Position numbers and translations under genes: made by a program. From positions 1 through 16,409 of the forward strand of contig DDYO01000047.1 in NCBI GenBank assembly GCA_002348045.1: 16,409 nt of DNA, in the 5' to 3' direction. Shown here one piece after another: positions 15,671 to 16,409 of this stretch (within the stretch, counting starts at the first letter, position 1; every line of letters begins with the position of its first letter). Below the pieces are notes generated by a model. The model saw only the letters and a list, made by a program, of their open reading frames with translations, searched no databases and was not told the origin of the DNA. Source of the DNA: Anaerolineales bacterium UBA2232 (lineage in GTDB: Bacteria; Chloroflexota; Anaerolineae; UBA2200).

Positions 15671-15699
15671 ATTTTACCACACGGAAGGGCAAACCGCAA
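15671..15699 (-). promoter_or_regulatory. Candidate sigma70-type promoter of the fmt array
   Basis: On the minus strand TTGCGG (15699-15694) and TAAAAT (15676-15671) are separated by exactly 17 bases. The hexamers and spacing are close to consensus, and the -10 is identical to that of the other candidate minus-strand promoter at 9024-9052. It lies in the 161-bp gap between the divergent fmt and DUF4870-like genes. Confidence 0.5.
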
Positions 15700-15766
15700 A
15701 CTTGAGAGGATGCTGCGCAACTTGTGCTCCCGTTCTACGTATTGATGGTAGAGGAGGTAAGGGAAA

Positions 15767-16264
15767 ATGACCATAGATGATTCGACTGATTTCAGAGAGG
15801 ATTTGACTCCGGCGCCTGAGCCGGCTGACGCTGCCGAGATCGAGTTCCAGGTAGAGGCGGCAGAGGGCCTGTCAGCTGAACCGGTGCAAGAGGTCACGGA
15901 GAATGACCGGCTGATGGCGGCCCTGAGCTATGCAAGCCAGGTCATCGTGCCAATTGTGATCCCGGCGATCGTCCTGCTGTCGGAAGAGAACAAGCAGAGG
16001 GTCTTCCAGAAGTACCACGCCGTGCAATCACTAGGGTTTTTGGTGGCCGCTGTGATCTATGAGATCCTGGCTACCATCGTGTTCGTGGGGTTGAGCATTG
16101 TCACTCTGGGCTGCCTTAGCTGCATCCTGTGGGTGCTCTTCCTTCTGCCTGTGGTGCCCGCGTTCTACTATGCTTACCAGGCGTACCAGGGTCAGTACTT
16201 TGAGATTCCGTTGGTAACCCAGTTTATGGCTGACAACAAGTGGCTCGAAGTGTCCGGTAAGTAA
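15767..16264 (+). CDS. Small membrane protein, DUF4870/Tic20-like, with acidic N-terminal tail
   Basis: This 165-residue protein has an acidic, probably disordered tail (1-46, rich in Glu, Asp, Pro and Ala) followed by a membrane domain. The domain starts ENDRLMAALSYASQVIVPIVIPAIVLL (45-71), continues with the polar turn EENKQRVFQKYHAVQSLGFLV (73-93) and two further hydrophobic stretches to about 138, with the cysteine-containing LGCLSCILWVLFLLP. The RVFQKYHAVQSL segment is the hallmark of DUF4870 and related Tic20-like proteins, where F..fHa.QSl is conserved. AGGAGG lies nine bases before the ATG. It is transcribed divergently from fmt and ends 13 bp before a strong terminator, so it is probably a single-gene transcript. 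Its function is not known. Confidence 0.85.
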   Translation: MTIDDSTDFREDLTPAPEPADAAEIEFQVEAAEGLSAEPVQEVTENDRLMAALSYASQVIVPIVIPAIVLLSEENKQRVFQKYHAVQSLGFLVAAVIYEILATIVFVGLSIVTLGCLSCILWVLFLLPVVPAFYYAYQAYQGQYFEIPLVTQFMADNKWLEVSGK

Positions 16265-16276
16265 GGGGTGAACACA

Positions 16277-16310
16277 GAGCCTCCGATTCCAATCGGAGGC
16301 TCTTCCTTTT
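16277..16310 (+). terminator. Rho-independent terminator of the DUF4870-like gene
   Basis: GAGCCTCCGATT and AATCGGAGGCTC form a perfect 12-bp inverted repeat around CC (in RNA probably 11 pairs with a four-base loop), followed by TTCCTTTT. It starts 13 bases after the stop codon. It separates this gene from a convergent minus-strand frame, but the T-run supports only plus-strand termination. Confidence 0.9.
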
Positions 16311-16320
16311 GTGCGTGAGG

Positions 16321-16409
16321 CTACTTGCCCATGACCATGCAGGGCGTAGGATGTGGGATAGTCTCGTGCGGCGCTCCCAACCCCCAAGGTGCTGTGCCAA
16401 CACATGGTA
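16321..16409 (-). CDS. 3' end of an unidentified convergent gene, cut by the window edge
   Basis: On the minus strand a frame without stops runs in from the window edge to a TAG at 16321-16323. Its 29 visible residues end in IPHPTPCMVMGK and have well-behaved composition and codon use. The convergent layout with a terminator just beyond supports a real gene end. I do not recognise the family, and the short length makes chance possible. Confidence 0.4.
   Translation of the reverse strand, partial: PCVGTAPWGLGAPHETIPHPTPCMVMGK

Noticed and set aside
1..16409. tRNA, rRNA, riboswitch, CRISPR or transposon ends
   Set aside because: No cloverleaf, no rRNA-like conserved block, no regularly spaced repeats and no terminal inverted repeats were found on either strand by eye.

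Overview
The window reads as a housekeeping stretch of a moderately GC-rich bacterial chromosome, most likely from the phylum Chloroflexota (Anaerolineae-like). This placement is an inference. It rests on a topoisomerase I with an extra zinc-ribbon at its N-terminus, a two-pass membrane protein of a type I associate with Chloroflexi, and the mix of ATG, GTG and TTG starts behind strong AGGAGG ribosome sites. I saw no rRNA, tRNA, CRISPR array, insertion sequence, phage gene or plasmid gene.

Layout. (1) Positions 1-5652, plus strand: the 3' part of a polyprenyl-phosphate sugar-phosphate transferase cut by the window edge; a flavin reductase-like protein; a knotted-type carbamoyltransferase (acetylornithine carbamoyltransferase/YgeW relative); an M20 amidohydrolase of the YgeY/ArgE/DapE type that starts at a TTG codon; and a dGTPase-like HD hydrolase. 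(2) Positions 5670-8924, minus strand, convergent with the first block: an MFS exporter, an unrecognised 226-residue protein and a two-pass membrane protein, the last behind a plausible sigma70-type promoter. (3) A gene-free interval at 8925-9236. (4) Positions 9237-15605, minus strand: a tight array transcribed as fmt, HPr, lipB, topA, xer recombinase, M24 aminopeptidase, with gaps of 9-45 bp and one 17-bp overlap. It is probably one operon from a promoter near 15671-15699, and the transcript would begin with a strong 13-bp hairpin. (5) Positions 15767-16264, plus strand: a small DUF4870/Tic20-like membrane protein followed by a clear intrinsic terminator. (6) The last 89 bases hold what looks like the 3' end of a convergent minus-strand gene.

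How the genes work together. The carbamoyltransferase and M20 hydrolase probably act on related carbamoylated or acylated amino acids, either as an acetylcitrulline-type arginine route or as a ureido-compound (purine-derived nitrogen) catabolic step. The sequence alone does not decide. The long minus-strand array joins initiator-tRNA formylation, lipoate attachment, DNA relaxation, chromosome dimer resolution and N-terminal peptide trimming, with an HPr-like phosphocarrier in the middle. topA next to a xer gene is a conserved neighbourhood also seen in Firmicutes, which argues that this recombinase is the housekeeping Xer protein.

I found no clear undescribed multi-gene system. The best leads are the unusual substrate motif of the carbamoyltransferase and its M20 partner, and the structured leader of the fmt array.
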